Shown in pieces: positions 9,445 to 18,454 of a stretch of DNA of 64,000 nt. The stretch is from Roseibium sp. HPY-6 (lineage in GTDB: Bacteria > Pseudomonadota > Alphaproteobacteria > Rhizobiales > Stappiaceae). Below the pieces are notes generated by a model. The model saw only the letters and a list, made by a program, of their open reading frames with translations, made no database searches and was not told the origin of the DNA. The stretch is from positions 1,178,001-1,242,000 of the forward strand of contig NZ_JBEWCD010000001.1 in the NCBI RefSeq assembly GCF_040530035.1, given 5' to 3'. The first letter of the stretch is position 1. Each line of letters opens with the position of its first letter. The translations under genes and the position numbers were made by a program.

Positions 9445-9738
9445 TCAATAAAGGCCTGGCAGTCGAGACTGACGTCCGGTCACGGACGCTGCAGCGCCCT
9501 GGTTAAAGGTCCTGATAATGTCGTCCCGGGACAGTCCCGGGTTTTCGCGCATCAACCGAAATTCGACCAGCGCGAGAAAAGCTGCATTCGCCTCCGGGCC
9601 ATCCGGGTTTGCGCGCAAATAGGCGCGGGCGGAAGCCGCCGTGTCGAACTGCTTGGAGTTTTGTGCAGCCGCGCTGCTAAGCGGGATGCCGAGCACGCTC
9701 AGCATTGCCAGTATTTTCCCAAGGACCCATCGTGCCAT
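9445..9738 (-). CDS. small exported protein, unknown
   Basis: 97 residues if started at the ATG at 9738 (a GTG at 9750 would add four). It has a signal peptide, MARWVLGKILAMLSVLGIPLSSAAAQ, and a short mature part with ARAYLRANPDGPEANAAFLALVEFRL that looks like a single helical pair. No family recognised. Its stop codon lies 8 bases before the start of the caspase-like gene, so the two are in one operon and may act together in the periplasm. Confidence 0.6.
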   Translation of the reverse strand: MARWVLGKILAMLSVLGIPLSSAAAQNSKQFDTAASARAYLRANPDGPEANAAFLALVEFRLMRENPGLSRDDIIRTFNQGAAASVTGRQSRLPGLY

Positions 9739-9892
9739 GGCCGCACTCACCCGAATTGATTGTCGAATAAAAAATCAGAAATCTTCTGATTGATTAGAGG
9801 CGACGCCGGATATCGTGTCAACCCTCGCCCGCGCTGTAGGATCATGCATGATAGTTGCTGGTCGCGAGTGCACAGACGTGCCAAGGTGTCCC

Positions 9893-10966
9893 ATGAGCAA
9901 TTTCGCCTTTCTAAACCCAGTTCCAATAACGTTTTTTCCTGACTACAGGACCTCGAACCCATATCAAAAGCTGCTCTACGAAGCCCTGGAGCCTATGTTT
10001 GAGGCAGAACCCGGAACCATCGAAGATGCGCTCGATATGCAGGCAGCCTCTCCTTCAAAGCAGCGTCTGTTTCATCTGCACTGGGAGCATGCAGTCTACG
10101 AGAGACAAACCGAACCGAAGCCTATTGAGCGCTTTCTCAACCAGCTGGACAGCTTTCGTGCGGCTGGCGGCAAGGTCATCTGGACGATACACAATCTGAG
10201 CCCGCATGACGAAAGCAAACGCGGCTCAAATAACGATCTTCAAAAAGGTCTCTTGGAACTTGCCGATGTCCTGCACCTGCATTCGCTCCCTGCGCTTGCC
10301 GCTGCAAAGGCCAAACTCAATCTTCCTGGCAGAAAAATTCGCGTAATACCTCATCAGAACTACACGGGTGCCTACCCTTTTTTCGTTCGCGAGGTTGCCC
10401 GGGAGAGTTTGGGCTTGCCGGAAGCCGGCATGATAGCTTTGTGTCCGGGCCGGATTGCTCCTTATAAGCAGCCAAACGAGCTCATCGAGGCATTCCTCGC
10501 AATCGCCAAAGCCAATGACCGGTTGATAATCGCCGGACACACGGAGAAAGACCTCGAAATCGAACTTCCTGAAGACAATCGTTTGGTTTATCGAAACGGC
10601 TTTGCAACGCCGGAAGAGGTTGGCAAATTGCACGCGGCTGCGGACTTTATCGTTCTGCCGTATCGCGCGTCACTCACGTCTGGTTCGGCCATCCTGGCCG
10701 CGACGCTCGGGCGCGCCGTCCTCGGCCCCGACACCCCAGGGTTGCGCGACGTGGTTGAGCAGGAGAGCACCGGGTTGCTCTATCAACCGGGTAATCTTCA
10801 CGGAGCCCTTCGGGTGGCGCTTGGCACCGATGCGAAGACCTGGGCCGAACGAGGACGTGCAGCGGCACATGCGAGCGCAGCACGTGATGCAGTGATCGTT
10901 GCATCCGCATGGCATGACGTTATGACAACGCTTGTGGCTCCGGTATGCAGGCCGCGGGGAACATGA
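9893..10966 (+). CDS. GT4-like glycosyltransferase
   Basis: 357 residues starting MSNFAFLNPVPITFFPDYRT. It has the two-domain GT-B layout of family 4: DVLHLHSLPALAAAKAKL in the N-terminal domain, ALCPGRIAPYKQPNELIEAF at about residue 182 opening the donor domain, RNGFATPEEVGKLHAAADFIVLPYRAS and then SGSAILAATLGRAVLGPDTPGLRDVV, where family 4 enzymes bind the sugar nucleotide. The usual E-x7-E is only partly kept. The ATG at 9893 was chosen over an earlier in-frame ATG because it opens directly onto the conserved fold. It leads a three-gene unit with the next two genes, only 1 and 4 bases apart, suggesting joint action on a glycan. Confidence 0.8.
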   Translation: MSNFAFLNPVPITFFPDYRTSNPYQKLLYEALEPMFEAEPGTIEDALDMQAASPSKQRLFHLHWEHAVYERQTEPKPIERFLNQLDSFRAAGGKVIWTIHNLSPHDESKRGSNNDLQKGLLELADVLHLHSLPALAAAKAKLNLPGRKIRVIPHQNYTGAYPFFVREVARESLGLPEAGMIALCPGRIAPYKQPNELIEAFLAIAKANDRLIIAGHTEKDLEIELPEDNRLVYRNGFATPEEVGKLHAAADFIVLPYRASLTSGSAILAATLGRAVLGPDTPGLRDVVEQESTGLLYQPGNLHGALRVALGTDAKTWAERGRAAAHASAARDAVIVASAWHDVMTTLVAPVCRPRGT

Positions 10967-10967
10967 C

Positions 10968-11402
10968 ATGAAAAACCTATTTTCAAACGCACGCTGGACC
11001 GGCGTCACCGAGACAGAAAAACTGCCCCCCGACGAAGCTGCGTGGCCGTTCAATGCGGACAGCCACGTGATCGAAGGTATCGTCAGCGAGGATCAACCTT
11101 TATCCATCATGCTCGTAAATCTGTGTGGCCTCGATTGGACGGAGATCCAGCCGCTGTTACCGGTTGCAAGGGATGGGGCAAGCGAACAGAACATGCTGGC
11201 AGTGCTTGTCGTCGACCTGATGGACCTTGTGCCATTACACAATTCTGAGTTCGCTTATGACACATTGCCAAACCTAGCCGCCAATATGGCTCACTTGCCC
11301 GACCTGGACTGGAGCGCCTATTTCGCACGGCGCAAGGAGTTGCTGATCGAGAAATGGTCTCCGGAGGCCATCGTACATCTCGGCAGCGACCGGAACTGGT
11401 GA
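10968..11402 (+). CDS. hypothetical protein in glycosyltransferase operon
   Basis: 144 residues beginning MKNLFSNARWTGVTETEKLP. It is soluble and acidic, without signal peptide or membrane segments. I recognise no domain. The start ATG at 10968 comes 1 base after the stop of the GT4-like gene, and the following gene starts 4 bases after its own stop, so it is a member of that operon. It could be an accessory or sugar-modifying protein; nothing in the sequence decides this. Confidence 0.65.
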   Translation: MKNLFSNARWTGVTETEKLPPDEAAWPFNADSHVIEGIVSEDQPLSIMLVNLCGLDWTEIQPLLPVARDGASEQNMLAVLVVDLMDLVPLHNSEFAYDTLPNLAANMAHLPDLDWSAYFARRKELLIEKWSPEAIVHLGSDRNW

Positions 11403-11406
11403 AGCT

Positions 11407-12333
11407 ATGCTCGAACTGTCAAAGTGCGATGCGGTTTTCCTGAGCTTCGACGAGCCGAATGCGGACGTTCATTTTTCGCGTGTTCAGGAACTTTTGCCAA
11501 ATGCAATGCGTGTACACGGCGTCAAGGGCTTTGATGCGGCTCACCGCAAGGCAGGTCAGATCAGCAGCAGCGCCCATGTCATCACGATCGACGCCGACAA
11601 TCTATTGACCGACGAGAGTTTCTTCTCAGGCCGCTTCGACATTGCCCCGCGTGACCGAAGTGCCGTGTTTTCTTTCAGTGCCCGCAACGTGCTCAATGCG
11701 CTTGAATACGGCAATGGCGGTGTCAAGATTTGGCCGCGCGAAACCCTCCTGACCCTTCGTTCACACGAGAATGCTCGTCGGCCGGAGGCAGCCGTCGATT
11801 TCTGCTGGACGACGCCATACTATCAGGTGAAGCGTGTGCTATCGGAAGTGCACATGACAGCGACCCCGTTTCAAGCGTTTCGCGGCGGTTTTCGCGAGGG
11901 CGTTAAGTTGAACCTGGCCGACGGGACGCTTGCCGCCAAGGCCTATCCAAATTTGCCCAAGGGCAAGGCCATTCTGAAACATGCCGGTGCCGCCAGTTAT
12001 GAACGCCTTCGGATCTGGTGCAGCGTTGGCATGGACGCTCCAAACGGCGACTGGGCAATTCTCGGAGCGCGGCTCGGCTGCGTCATGACCGCTCTCGAAT
12101 CTTTCGAACACAGGCTTGTCTCCGACTACGAATGGATCGACAGCTTTTGGAGAGACAAAATTCTTGCGGATTGGCAAGAGGATGGTTCAAGGCTTCAGGC
12201 AATCGTTGATCTCGGAAAACGCCTCAACGAGGAGCTGGAACTCGATATAGCGGATTTGAGCCCGGACGCATCACGTTTCTTGAAATCAGTCTATCACGTG
12301 AAGCGGGATTTCGGACTACGCGTCACTGTCTAG
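11407..12333 (+). CDS. GT-A-like glycosyltransferase-related protein
   Basis: 308 residues. Near the start, CDAVFLSFDEPNADVHFSRV and, at about residue 56, SSSAHVITIDADNLLTDESFF give a nucleotide-binding fold with an IDADN motif in the place where GT-A glycosyltransferases have the metal-binding DXD. Later sections include KIWPRETL, DFCWTTPYYQV and FQAFRGGFREGVKL. I see a likely family relation to polysaccharide-type GT-A proteins but cannot name it. It is the last gene of the three-gene operon that starts with the GT4 gene. Convergent with the stress-protein gene, 29 bases away. Confidence 0.6.
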   Translation: MLELSKCDAVFLSFDEPNADVHFSRVQELLPNAMRVHGVKGFDAAHRKAGQISSSAHVITIDADNLLTDESFFSGRFDIAPRDRSAVFSFSARNVLNALEYGNGGVKIWPRETLLTLRSHENARRPEAAVDFCWTTPYYQVKRVLSEVHMTATPFQAFRGGFREGVKLNLADGTLAAKAYPNLPKGKAILKHAGAASYERLRIWCSVGMDAPNGDWAILGARLGCVMTALESFEHRLVSDYEWIDSFWRDKILADWQEDGSRLQAIVDLGKRLNEELELDIADLSPDASRFLKSVYHVKRDFGLRVTV

Positions 12334-12362
12334 GAGCCTTGCCGGGGCTTTTGATCAACACT

Positions 12363-12782
12363 CTAGTCGACATCCTCACGAACGACAAAAACGGAACAGC
12401 CCGCCCTGCGGACAACCCTGGAGGCCGTGGATCCCAGGAAGTAGTCCTGCGCTGAGGGATGGTGGGAGCCGACGAGTATAAGATCCGTTTCATTCGCCTC
12501 CGCAAATGCCGCGATCTGGACGCCTGGCTTTCCGGTGACAACCTTGCAGCTGATTTGCGGATCATTTTCTGCCACCGCCCTCAGCTTGTCGGAAACCTTC
12601 TGCGTCAGATGATTGTCGATTTTCAAATCGACAAATTCGGACACGAACCCCGGAATATTCTCCAGGACCGTCAGGAGTGTGATCTGACCGTCCGGTGCCA
12701 GGAGATGCCGCGCAAGCTCGAGTTTGCGCGCAACAAGCGTTTCGTGGTCAAGCGCGACCGGAATGAGAATGTGCTTATACAT
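12363..12782 (-). CDS. universal stress protein
   Basis: 139 residues starting MYKHILIPVALDH, the standard opening of UspA-fold proteins. The C-terminal segment LILVGSHHPSAQDYFLGSTASRVVRRAGCSVFVVRE corresponds to the ATP-binding loop, but the first part reads GSHHP where ATP binders usually have G-x2-G (GSHGR), so nucleotide binding may be weak or absent. The ATG at 12782 gives the usual length; upstream in-frame starts would add non-homologous residues. It lies 46 bases after the sulfolactate dehydrogenase gene and may be the last gene of the DHPS operon. Confidence 0.87.
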   Translation of the reverse strand: MYKHILIPVALDHETLVARKLELARHLLAPDGQITLLTVLENIPGFVSEFVDLKIDNHLTQKVSDKLRAVAENDPQISCKVVTGKPGVQIAAFAEANETDLILVGSHHPSAQDYFLGSTASRVVRRAGCSVFVVREDVD

Positions 12783-12828
12783 CTTGTCGGAACTCCCCGT
12801 TTCCGTGATCTGCTCAGACCCTGCTTTT

Positions 12829-13836
12829 TTATGATTCACCAGCAGCGAGCCGTTCGAGCGCATCCAGGTAACGAACCGGTACATCAATACCGTTCTCCTG
12901 CGCATCTCGAATGGCAGTCGCGCGGCGTTCGCCTGGAAGCCTTGCCCCGTCCTGCGATGCGATTAGCGTAAGAAGGCCTTCCAGCCGTGCTCCGAAATGC
13001 TCATCAAGCGGCTTCATCGCGATGAGGAACTGCCCGACGCCGGGAGGTGGCCCATCGCTCTTGAAAAACGAAGAGGCTTCCTGACTGTAGGAAGCGCCTG
13101 TCATGACCGATGCCAGGATTTCAACCAGCAGCGCCAGGGCGGTTCCTTTCGCCCCGCCAATGGGAAGCATTGTGCCCTGAAGCGCTCTTTCAGGATCGGT
13201 TGTCGGATTGCCATCACCGTCAAGTGCCCACCCTTCCGGTATTGGCTTACCCGCCTTGTGCGCGCTCATGACTTTGCCACGCGCAACCCTGGACAAGGAG
13301 AGATCCGCGACCAGCGGGTCCCTGCCGGGGCGCGGTACGGCAAATGCGATAGGATTGGTTCCAAAAACAGCCTTTTTGGCACCGAACGGCGCCATCGCAG
13401 CCGGCGTGTTTGCCACCATCAGCGCAACGAGCCCCTGCCGGGCGAGTTTTTCCACTTGAACGGACAAGGCACCACAATGATGGGAGCGTGTAATTCCCAT
13501 TGTCGCGCATCCGTGTTGGTGGGCAAGCGCTGCACCCTGTTCAATGATCTGATCGAGGGCAGGATACGCGAAGCCGTTTCCGGCATCTGCGAGAAGGCTT
13601 GCCGAACCGGTCGTGCGGATCTCGGCAACAGCAGCTGCCTTTATCTTGCCGCTGCGAACCTGTGCGGCATAATCCTCGACACGCGAAAAGCCGTGTCCCA
13701 CCTGCCCTTCCGCTTCTGCCGCAACGAGAGCCGCGGCGACCGACTGTGCGCTGGCCTCAGGCACGCCAACCGCGACAAATGCAGAGCGTATCAGGCTCGT
13801 CGCTTCTTCAAGGCTCAGGCGCTTGGTCGGATCCAT
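12829..13836 (-). CDS. Ldh-family (ComC-like) sulfolactate/malate dehydrogenase
   Basis: 335 residues of the malate/L-lactate/ureidoglycolate dehydrogenase family (Ldh_2), NAD(P)-dependent enzymes with a fold unlike classic lactate dehydrogenase. Diagnostic parts: GHGFSRVEDYAAQVRSG near residue 48, MGITRSHHCGALSVQ near 113, FGTNPIAFAVPR near 158 and GGAKGTALALLVEILA near 227. Because the gene directly follows suyAB and hpsN homologues, the likely substrate is (R)-sulfolactate, as for ComC, which together with a partner dehydrogenase interconverts sulfolactate enantiomers via sulfopyruvate. The partner (SlcC-like) is not seen in the window. Start ATG has AGGGA upstream. Family certain; substrate inferred from context. 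Confidence 0.82.
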   Translation of the reverse strand: MDPTKRLSLEEATSLIRSAFVAVGVPEASAQSVAAALVAAEAEGQVGHGFSRVEDYAAQVRSGKIKAAAVAEIRTTGSASLLADAGNGFAYPALDQIIEQGAALAHQHGCATMGITRSHHCGALSVQVEKLARQGLVALMVANTPAAMAPFGAKKAVFGTNPIAFAVPRPGRDPLVADLSLSRVARGKVMSAHKAGKPIPEGWALDGDGNPTTDPERALQGTMLPIGGAKGTALALLVEILASVMTGASYSQEASSFFKSDGPPPGVGQFLIAMKPLDEHFGARLEGLLTLIASQDGARLPGERRATAIRDAQENGIDVPVRYLDALERLAAGES

Positions 13837-13889
13837 TGAGTTTTCCCTGGTTGCCGGATGGCTGACGTGTCAGCCATCCGCTGGACATA

Positions 13890-15071
13890 TCAGGCGCTAC
13901 GATAGAGCTTGGTCATGGAGAATTCACGGTGGCCCAAAGCCTCGGCTGCGGTGTTGCGGCCATTTGCCGTTCTGCGGATCATGTCGATCAGCTCATCGCC
14001 CGCCTCGTCGATCGTCATTTCCCGTCTCAGAATGCCGGATACGTCCACATCGACATGCTCGCTCATGGTGCGAACCGTGCGTGGATTTGCCGTGATCTTG
14101 ATGACCGGCACAATCGGGTTTCCAACAACGTTGCCCTGCCCGGTCGGGAAGGTATGGATGACCGCACCGCCGGCCGCCATAAGCGTCACGCACTCGGCCG
14201 CGGCTGAAGAGGAGTCCATGAAGTAGAGCCCCTTACCGGACTTGGGCGCTTCCGCCGGCTCGAGAATGTCGATGTATTGCGACGTGCGTCCGATCTTTTC
14301 CAGATTACCGAGCGCTTTTTCCTCGATGGTCGTAAGGCCACCTTCGATATTTCCCTTGGTCGGCTGACTGTCGGAGAGGTCATCTGTCTGGTGGGCGAAA
14401 ATGACGTCGTCCTGATAGGCCTTCCACATCTTGTACCAGCGTTCACCAACCTCTTCGTTTATCGCCCGTTTCTGGCAGATATGTTCTGCGCCTGTAATTT
14501 CGGAGGTCTCGCCGAAAAAGCCCGTTATCCCTTCAGGCAACAGCTTGTCATACATGTTGCCGACGGTCGGACATGATCCGAGACCTGTCGTGGTGTCGCT
14601 CTCGCCGCATTTTGTGGAAACCCAGATATCGGAGATGGAACATTCTTCACGCTGAAGCTCAGTCGACCAGTGCACGAATTCCTTTGCTTTCCAGGACGCC
14701 GCGCGGATCGTCTCGAAGTCTCCGTTCTGCTCGATCGAAAACTCGGCCACCGGTTTACCGGTTTCACGGATCCCGTCAGCAATGCGCTTCGTCCAGCCGG
14801 GCTCGATGCCGATCACGACCACAGCGGCGACATTGGGGTTCGCACCGGTCCCGATCATGGTGCGGAAATGCAGCTCCAGGTCCTCACCGAACTGTAGACG
14901 GCCATAAGCGTGCGGGATCGCCATTGTTCCTTTCACGTTATTGGCAACCGCTTCGCAAGCCGCGTTTGAGATATCGTCAACCGGAAGGATGACGACGTGG
15001 TTGCGCACACCGACCCGGCCGTTCTCGCGCCGGAAAGCCTTGACCGTGATGTTGGAATACTTGGAAGTCAT
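13890..15071 (-). CDS. suyB: sulfolactate sulfo-lyase large subunit
   Basis: 393 residues of the UxaA/altronate-dehydratase C-terminal family. Conserved stretches: [40 protein letters not shown] (metal/substrate region), [33 protein letters not shown] and [18 protein letters not shown]. SuyAB cleaves (R)-3-sulfolactate to pyruvate and sulfite. The split into a 96-residue SAF protein and this large subunit, and the neighbouring hpsN, TRAP and ComC genes, favour SuyB over altronate or galactarate dehydratase. ATG at 15071 has AAGGAG 8 bases upstream; a GTG at 15077 is only 2 bases from it and is unlikely. No sulfite exporter or oxidase gene is nearby. Confidence 0.88.
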   Translation of the reverse strand: MTSKYSNITVKAFRRENGRVGVRNHVVILPVDDISNAACEAVANNVKGTMAIPHAYGRLQFGEDLELHFRTMIGTGANPNVAAVVVIGIEPGWTKRIADGIRETGKPVAEFSIEQNGDFETIRAASWKAKEFVHWSTELQREECSISDIWVSTKCGESDTTTGLGSCPTVGNMYDKLLPEGITGFFGETSEITGAEHICQKRAINEEVGERWYKMWKAYQDDVIFAHQTDDLSDSQPTKGNIEGGLTTIEEKALGNLEKIGRTSQYIDILEPAEAPKSGKGLYFMDSSSAAAECVTLMAAGGAVIHTFPTGQGNVVGNPIVPVIKITANPRTVRTMSEHVDVDVSGILRREMTIDEAGDELIDMIRRTANGRNTAAEALGHREFSMTKLYRSA

Positions 15072-15083
15072 GGGCACGGCTCC

Positions 15084-15374
15084 TTACCAGCGTTTCGTTT
15101 TGCAATTGTGGGTATGGACATGGCCGCCCTTTGGAATGTCGGCAATGATCTTTCCGATATCCTCACCGTATTTGATAGCTGTGTCGCCATTGATGAGATC
15201 CTTAAGCGCGATCTTATGCCCGATCGGCACATCCGCGCCCGCTGTGAGCCTGAACGTGGAATTGTCATGCGTTACACAGCACAGCATATCGGTGCCCGCA
15301 GTCAGACCCTCCACAACGACCACGCCGACATTGTCGGCATGTTCATGGACGAGCAGGTGGGGGATTTCAGACAT
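15084..15374 (-). CDS. suyA: sulfolactate sulfo-lyase small subunit
   Basis: 96 residues forming one SAF domain, the small subunit counterpart of UxaA-type dehydratases: DNVGVVVVEGLTAGTDML at residues 14-31, then ADVPIGHKIALKDLINGD and YGEDIGKIIADIPKGGHVHTHN, whose final histidines are conserved in the family. With the gene 12 bases downstream it would form SuyAB, which splits sulfolactate to pyruvate and sulfite in the cytoplasm. Good ribosome site AGGAG precedes the ATG. Confidence 0.88.
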   Translation of the reverse strand: MSEIPHLLVHEHADNVGVVVVEGLTAGTDMLCCVTHDNSTFRLTAGADVPIGHKIALKDLINGDTAIKYGEDIGKIIADIPKGGHVHTHNCKTKRW

Positions 15375-15384
15375 GAATGTCTCC

Positions 15385-16380
15385 TTAAGTGTCTGGTGTC
15401 AGTAGAATTTTTGGCACGGATACTTGTCCGGCACGAAGATCGGAAAAAGCTCTCAACCCCTCAGACAGGGGGCGAAGTTCGACCCAGTCGAGCGTGCCAA
15501 GACGCCCGTCGAACATGGCCGCCGCCGTATCGCGGAAGTCCTGCGCCGTGTAGGTATAGGTACCGATAAAAGTGATCTCTTGAAGCGTGATCCGCCGAAT
15601 ATCGAGACCGCCGTCAGCTGAACCGAGCCCGATATGCGCAATGACGCCACCTGGCTTGACACGTGCTGAAGCTGCAACGCGAGTTGCAGCAAACCCGACG
15701 CCATCAACGACGACATCATAAAGACCGCTGTCCTCCGCCGCCTCAGGTGTCAGCACCTCAATACCGCAAGCGTTTGAGAGGAATTGCGCCCTTTCCGGGT
15801 TCGGTTCCACGAGCCGAACAGTGGATATGCCGTGCGCCTTCAGCGAGAGCGCGGCTCCAAGGCCGATTGCGCCACCCCCGATTGCAAGAGCGCGAACAGA
15901 AGCCGGATCCCCAGCGATAGCCTGCCGGGCAAGCCGCACCGCATGCCAGCCGCAGGCAATCGGTTCGGCAAGCGCGGCCTGCGCATCGCTGACATGATCG
16001 GGAACCGTAACCAGGTTCTTTTCCGGCATTGCCAGATACTCTGCAAAACCGCCTTCTCGTGGCGGCATCGAAATGATCTGCCGGTTGGCACAAAGATTGT
16101 CTCTGCTTGTCCGGCACATTTCACAAACACCGCAGCTGACAAGCGGATTAACGGTAACCCGCCGTCCCGCAGACGGGCCCGAAATGACAGTACCGGCGAC
16201 CTCGTGCCCGAGAATAAGGGGCGCTGGGCGGCGCTCATCGTGGCCGAGAAAGGCATGCATGTCCGAACCGCAAATGCCCGTGTGGGCAACCTGGACGAGG
16301 ACCTCGTCATCAGCCGGTACAGGGTCGGCAACATCCTTGAAGGACTGTGTTTCGGGTCCTGTGTAAACGAGCGCTTTCAT
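15385..16380 (-). CDS. zinc alcohol dehydrogenase, DHPS dehydrogenase (HpsO/HpsP role)
   Basis: 331 residues of the medium-chain zinc dehydrogenase family. Catalytic zinc ligands are in GICGSDMHAFLGHDE and LILGHEVAG; four structural-zinc cysteines are in SCGVCEMCRTSRDNLC. The NAD-binding loop is AIGGGAIGLGAALSL. In known DHPS degradation (Cupriavidus, Roseovarius) two dehydrogenases, HpsO and HpsP, epimerise DHPS through the 2-ketone so that HpsN can oxidise it; this protein and the SDR gene overlapping it by 4 bases (ATGA) fit those two roles. I cannot tell which name belongs to which. Family certain, substrate inferred. Confidence 0.83.
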   Translation of the reverse strand: MKALVYTGPETQSFKDVADPVPADDEVLVQVAHTGICGSDMHAFLGHDERRPAPLILGHEVAGTVISGPSAGRRVTVNPLVSCGVCEMCRTSRDNLCANRQIISMPPREGGFAEYLAMPEKNLVTVPDHVSDAQAALAEPIACGWHAVRLARQAIAGDPASVRALAIGGGAIGLGAALSLKAHGISTVRLVEPNPERAQFLSNACGIEVLTPEAAEDSGLYDVVVDGVGFAATRVAASARVKPGGVIAHIGLGSADGGLDIRRITLQEITFIGTYTYTAQDFRDTAAAMFDGRLGTLDWVELRPLSEGLRAFSDLRAGQVSVPKILLTPDT

Positions 16381-17129
16381 TTTGCCGTAAAGCCTCCGTC
16401 AACCATCAGGACCTGCCCCGTGACAAAAGCAGAGGCATTGGAACAAAGGAACAGAAGCGGCCCGTCCATGTCTTCCAGTTCTCCATTGCGCCCGATGCAG
16501 GTTTGACCGGCATTGCGCCGCGCCCGTTCGTCATCTTCAAAAACGGCTGCCGTCAATTCCGTCGGGAAAAAACCCGGGCCGATGGCATTCACGTTTATTC
16601 CGTCTTTCGACCACGCCTCGGCCATTGCGCGCGTTAGCTGACCGATGCCTCCCTTGGACGCACCATATGCAATTCCACCCGGAAACGCGCGCGTCGTCTG
16701 AAGAGACGCGAAGGTGACGATCCGTCCCCACCCTTTTTCGCGCATGGCCGGAACAAAGGCCTGGCTGAGAAAAAACGGAATTGTGAGATTAAGGCTGAGT
16801 GTGATGTCCCAGCCCTCCGGTGTCACCTCGTCTGCGACCTGCCGCGTGTTGATACCTGCTGCATGAACCAGTATCTGCGGTGGCCCGAATGGCCCTGCGA
16901 TGTTTCCCGCAATGGCGCCCAGAGACGCTCGATCCGAGAGATCCGCCGTCACTGAAGCCGTTTGACCACCGGCATCCCGGCGCCAGGCCTCAAGATCAGC
17001 GGAGCGCCGCGCAACCCCGACAACGGACGCCCCGGCTTGTGCCAGCGCCGTTGCCGCGCGCCTGCCAAGACCCGAGCTTGCCCCGGTCACGCACGCAACC
17101 TTGCCTGTAACATCGAACAAGGCAGACAT
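16377..17129 (-). CDS. short-chain dehydrogenase, DHPS dehydrogenase (HpsO/HpsP role)
   Basis: 250 residues of the classical SDR family. Nucleotide loop VTGASSGLGRRAATAL at residues 14-29, the NAG-type strand LVHAAGIN, catalytic Ser in FASLQTT and catalytic Tyr/Lys in IAYGASKGGIGQL, then NVNAIGPGFFPTEL. It is encoded between hpsN and the zinc dehydrogenase, 4 bases after hpsN stops and overlapping the next gene by ATGA. The context makes oxidation or reduction at C2 of dihydroxypropanesulfonate the likely reaction; this is inferred. Confidence 0.85.
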   Translation of the reverse strand: MSALFDVTGKVACVTGASSGLGRRAATALAQAGASVVGVARRSADLEAWRRDAGGQTASVTADLSDRASLGAIAGNIAGPFGPPQILVHAAGINTRQVADEVTPEGWDITLSLNLTIPFFLSQAFVPAMREKGWGRIVTFASLQTTRAFPGGIAYGASKGGIGQLTRAMAEAWSKDGINVNAIGPGFFPTELTAAVFEDDERARRNAGQTCIGRNGELEDMDGPLLFLCSNASAFVTGQVLMVDGGFTAK

Positions 17130-17133
17130 GTCA

Positions 17134-18447
17134 TCAGGCCCCGGGATCCGCGCTCAGGTCGAAGTTTTCCTCCGGGAAATACTTCTTCAGCCGGATATCG
17201 GCCGTTCTGGCGTGGCCTTCCATCCCCTCAAGCCTCGAGATCCGCGCCGTTGCCTCGGCAACCGGTTTTGCGCCGTCCCGCGTCGCCCGCTGCCATGTGA
17301 CGATTTTCATGTATTTGTGGACCGACAGACCACCGGTGTAACTGGCCGCCCCTGAGGTCGGCAGCACATGGTTTGTTCCGGACGCCTTGTCGCCAAAAGC
17401 AACGGTGGTTTCCTCGCCCAGGAAAAGCGAGCCGTAGCAGGAAAGCCTGTCCAGCCACCAGTCGAGGTCCTGTGCCTGCACGGTCAGGTGTTCAGGTGCA
17501 TAGCTGTCTGATGTCGCCGCCATCTCTTCGCGCGTACCGCACAGGATGACCTCCGCATAATCCCGCCACGCAGCTGTCGCGTTATCGCGATTGACCTCCG
17601 GAAGATCCGCAATCAGCTCTGGCACGAGGTCCATGACCCTTTCCGCCAGAGCCTTCGAATCCGTGACGAGCCAGACCGGCGAATTGTAACCGTGCTCCGC
17701 CTGACCGACCAGATCAGCCGCAACAACAGCAGCGTCGGCCGTACCGTCGGCCAGGATCAGACTGTCTGTCGGGCCAGCGATCATATCGATACCGACCCGG
17801 CCGAACAGGATGCGCTTGGCTTCCGCGACAAACTGGTTGCCCGGTCCGACGAGAATATTGGCACGCGGCAACCCGAATAAACCGAAGGTCATTGCCGCCA
17901 CGCCCTGAACACCACCCATCGCGAGAATCCTGTCCGCACCACAGACCTTCGCAGCGTGAATGATGGCCGGGTTGATGCCGACGCCCGGGCGCGGCGGCGA
18001 ACAGGCAATGATGTTCTTGCACCCAGCCACCTTTGCGGTCGTGACGGTCATGATCGCGCTGGCTATATGAGAATATCGCCCTCCAGGGATATAGCATCCC
18101 GCTGTTTCGACCGGGATGCTCTTTTGCCCCGCAATCAGACCAGGGATCACCTCAACTTCAATGTCCTGGCAGGTCTGCTTCTGGGCCTCTGCAAAACGTT
18201 TAACGTTGGCATGCGCAAACGCGATGTCCTGCTTGAGTTTTTCGGGAACGACCGCAGATGCAGCCGCTATGGCGGCATCGTCCAGAAGAATGTCCCCGTC
18301 ATACTTGTCGAACTTGGCTGCGTATTCGAGTGCAGCCGCGTCTCCACCGGCTTCGATCGCATCCAGGATATCCTGTACGATTTTCGTGGTCTCGGATGCG
18401 TCGGTCTTCGAGGTTCGAACCGCTTTTTTCAAATATTCAACTGTCAT
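17134..18447 (-). CDS. hpsN: sulfopropanediol 3-dehydrogenase (histidinol-dehydrogenase family)
   Basis: 437 residues of the histidinol dehydrogenase family, but located among sulfonate genes and far from any his operon. Family marks: GCYIPGGRYSHIASAIMT near residue 117, GPGNQFVAEAKRILFGRVGIDMIAGPTD near 210, AEHGYNSPVWLVTDS near 256 and HVLPTSGAASYTGGLSVHKYMK near 365, which carry the zinc and substrate residues. HpsN oxidises (R)-DHPS in two NAD-linked steps to (R)-sulfolactate, which SuyAB then cleaves. ATG at 18447 is preferred; an upstream in-frame start would overlap the TRAP permease gene. Seven bases separate it from hpsM. Confidence 0.88.
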   Translation of the reverse strand: MTVEYLKKAVRTSKTDASETTKIVQDILDAIEAGGDAAALEYAAKFDKYDGDILLDDAAIAAASAVVPEKLKQDIAFAHANVKRFAEAQKQTCQDIEVEVIPGLIAGQKSIPVETAGCYIPGGRYSHIASAIMTVTTAKVAGCKNIIACSPPRPGVGINPAIIHAAKVCGADRILAMGGVQGVAAMTFGLFGLPRANILVGPGNQFVAEAKRILFGRVGIDMIAGPTDSLILADGTADAAVVAADLVGQAEHGYNSPVWLVTDSKALAERVMDLVPELIADLPEVNRDNATAAWRDYAEVILCGTREEMAATSDSYAPEHLTVQAQDLDWWLDRLSCYGSLFLGEETTVAFGDKASGTNHVLPTSGAASYTGGLSVHKYMKIVTWQRATRDGAKPVAEATARISRLEGMEGHARTADIRLKKYFPEENFDLSADPGA

Positions 18448-18454
18448 TTCAGGC

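Noticed and set aside
17134..18447. Histidinol dehydrogenase of histidine synthesis
   Set aside because: Context is sulfonate catabolism with TRAP and SuyAB genes and no his genes nearby.
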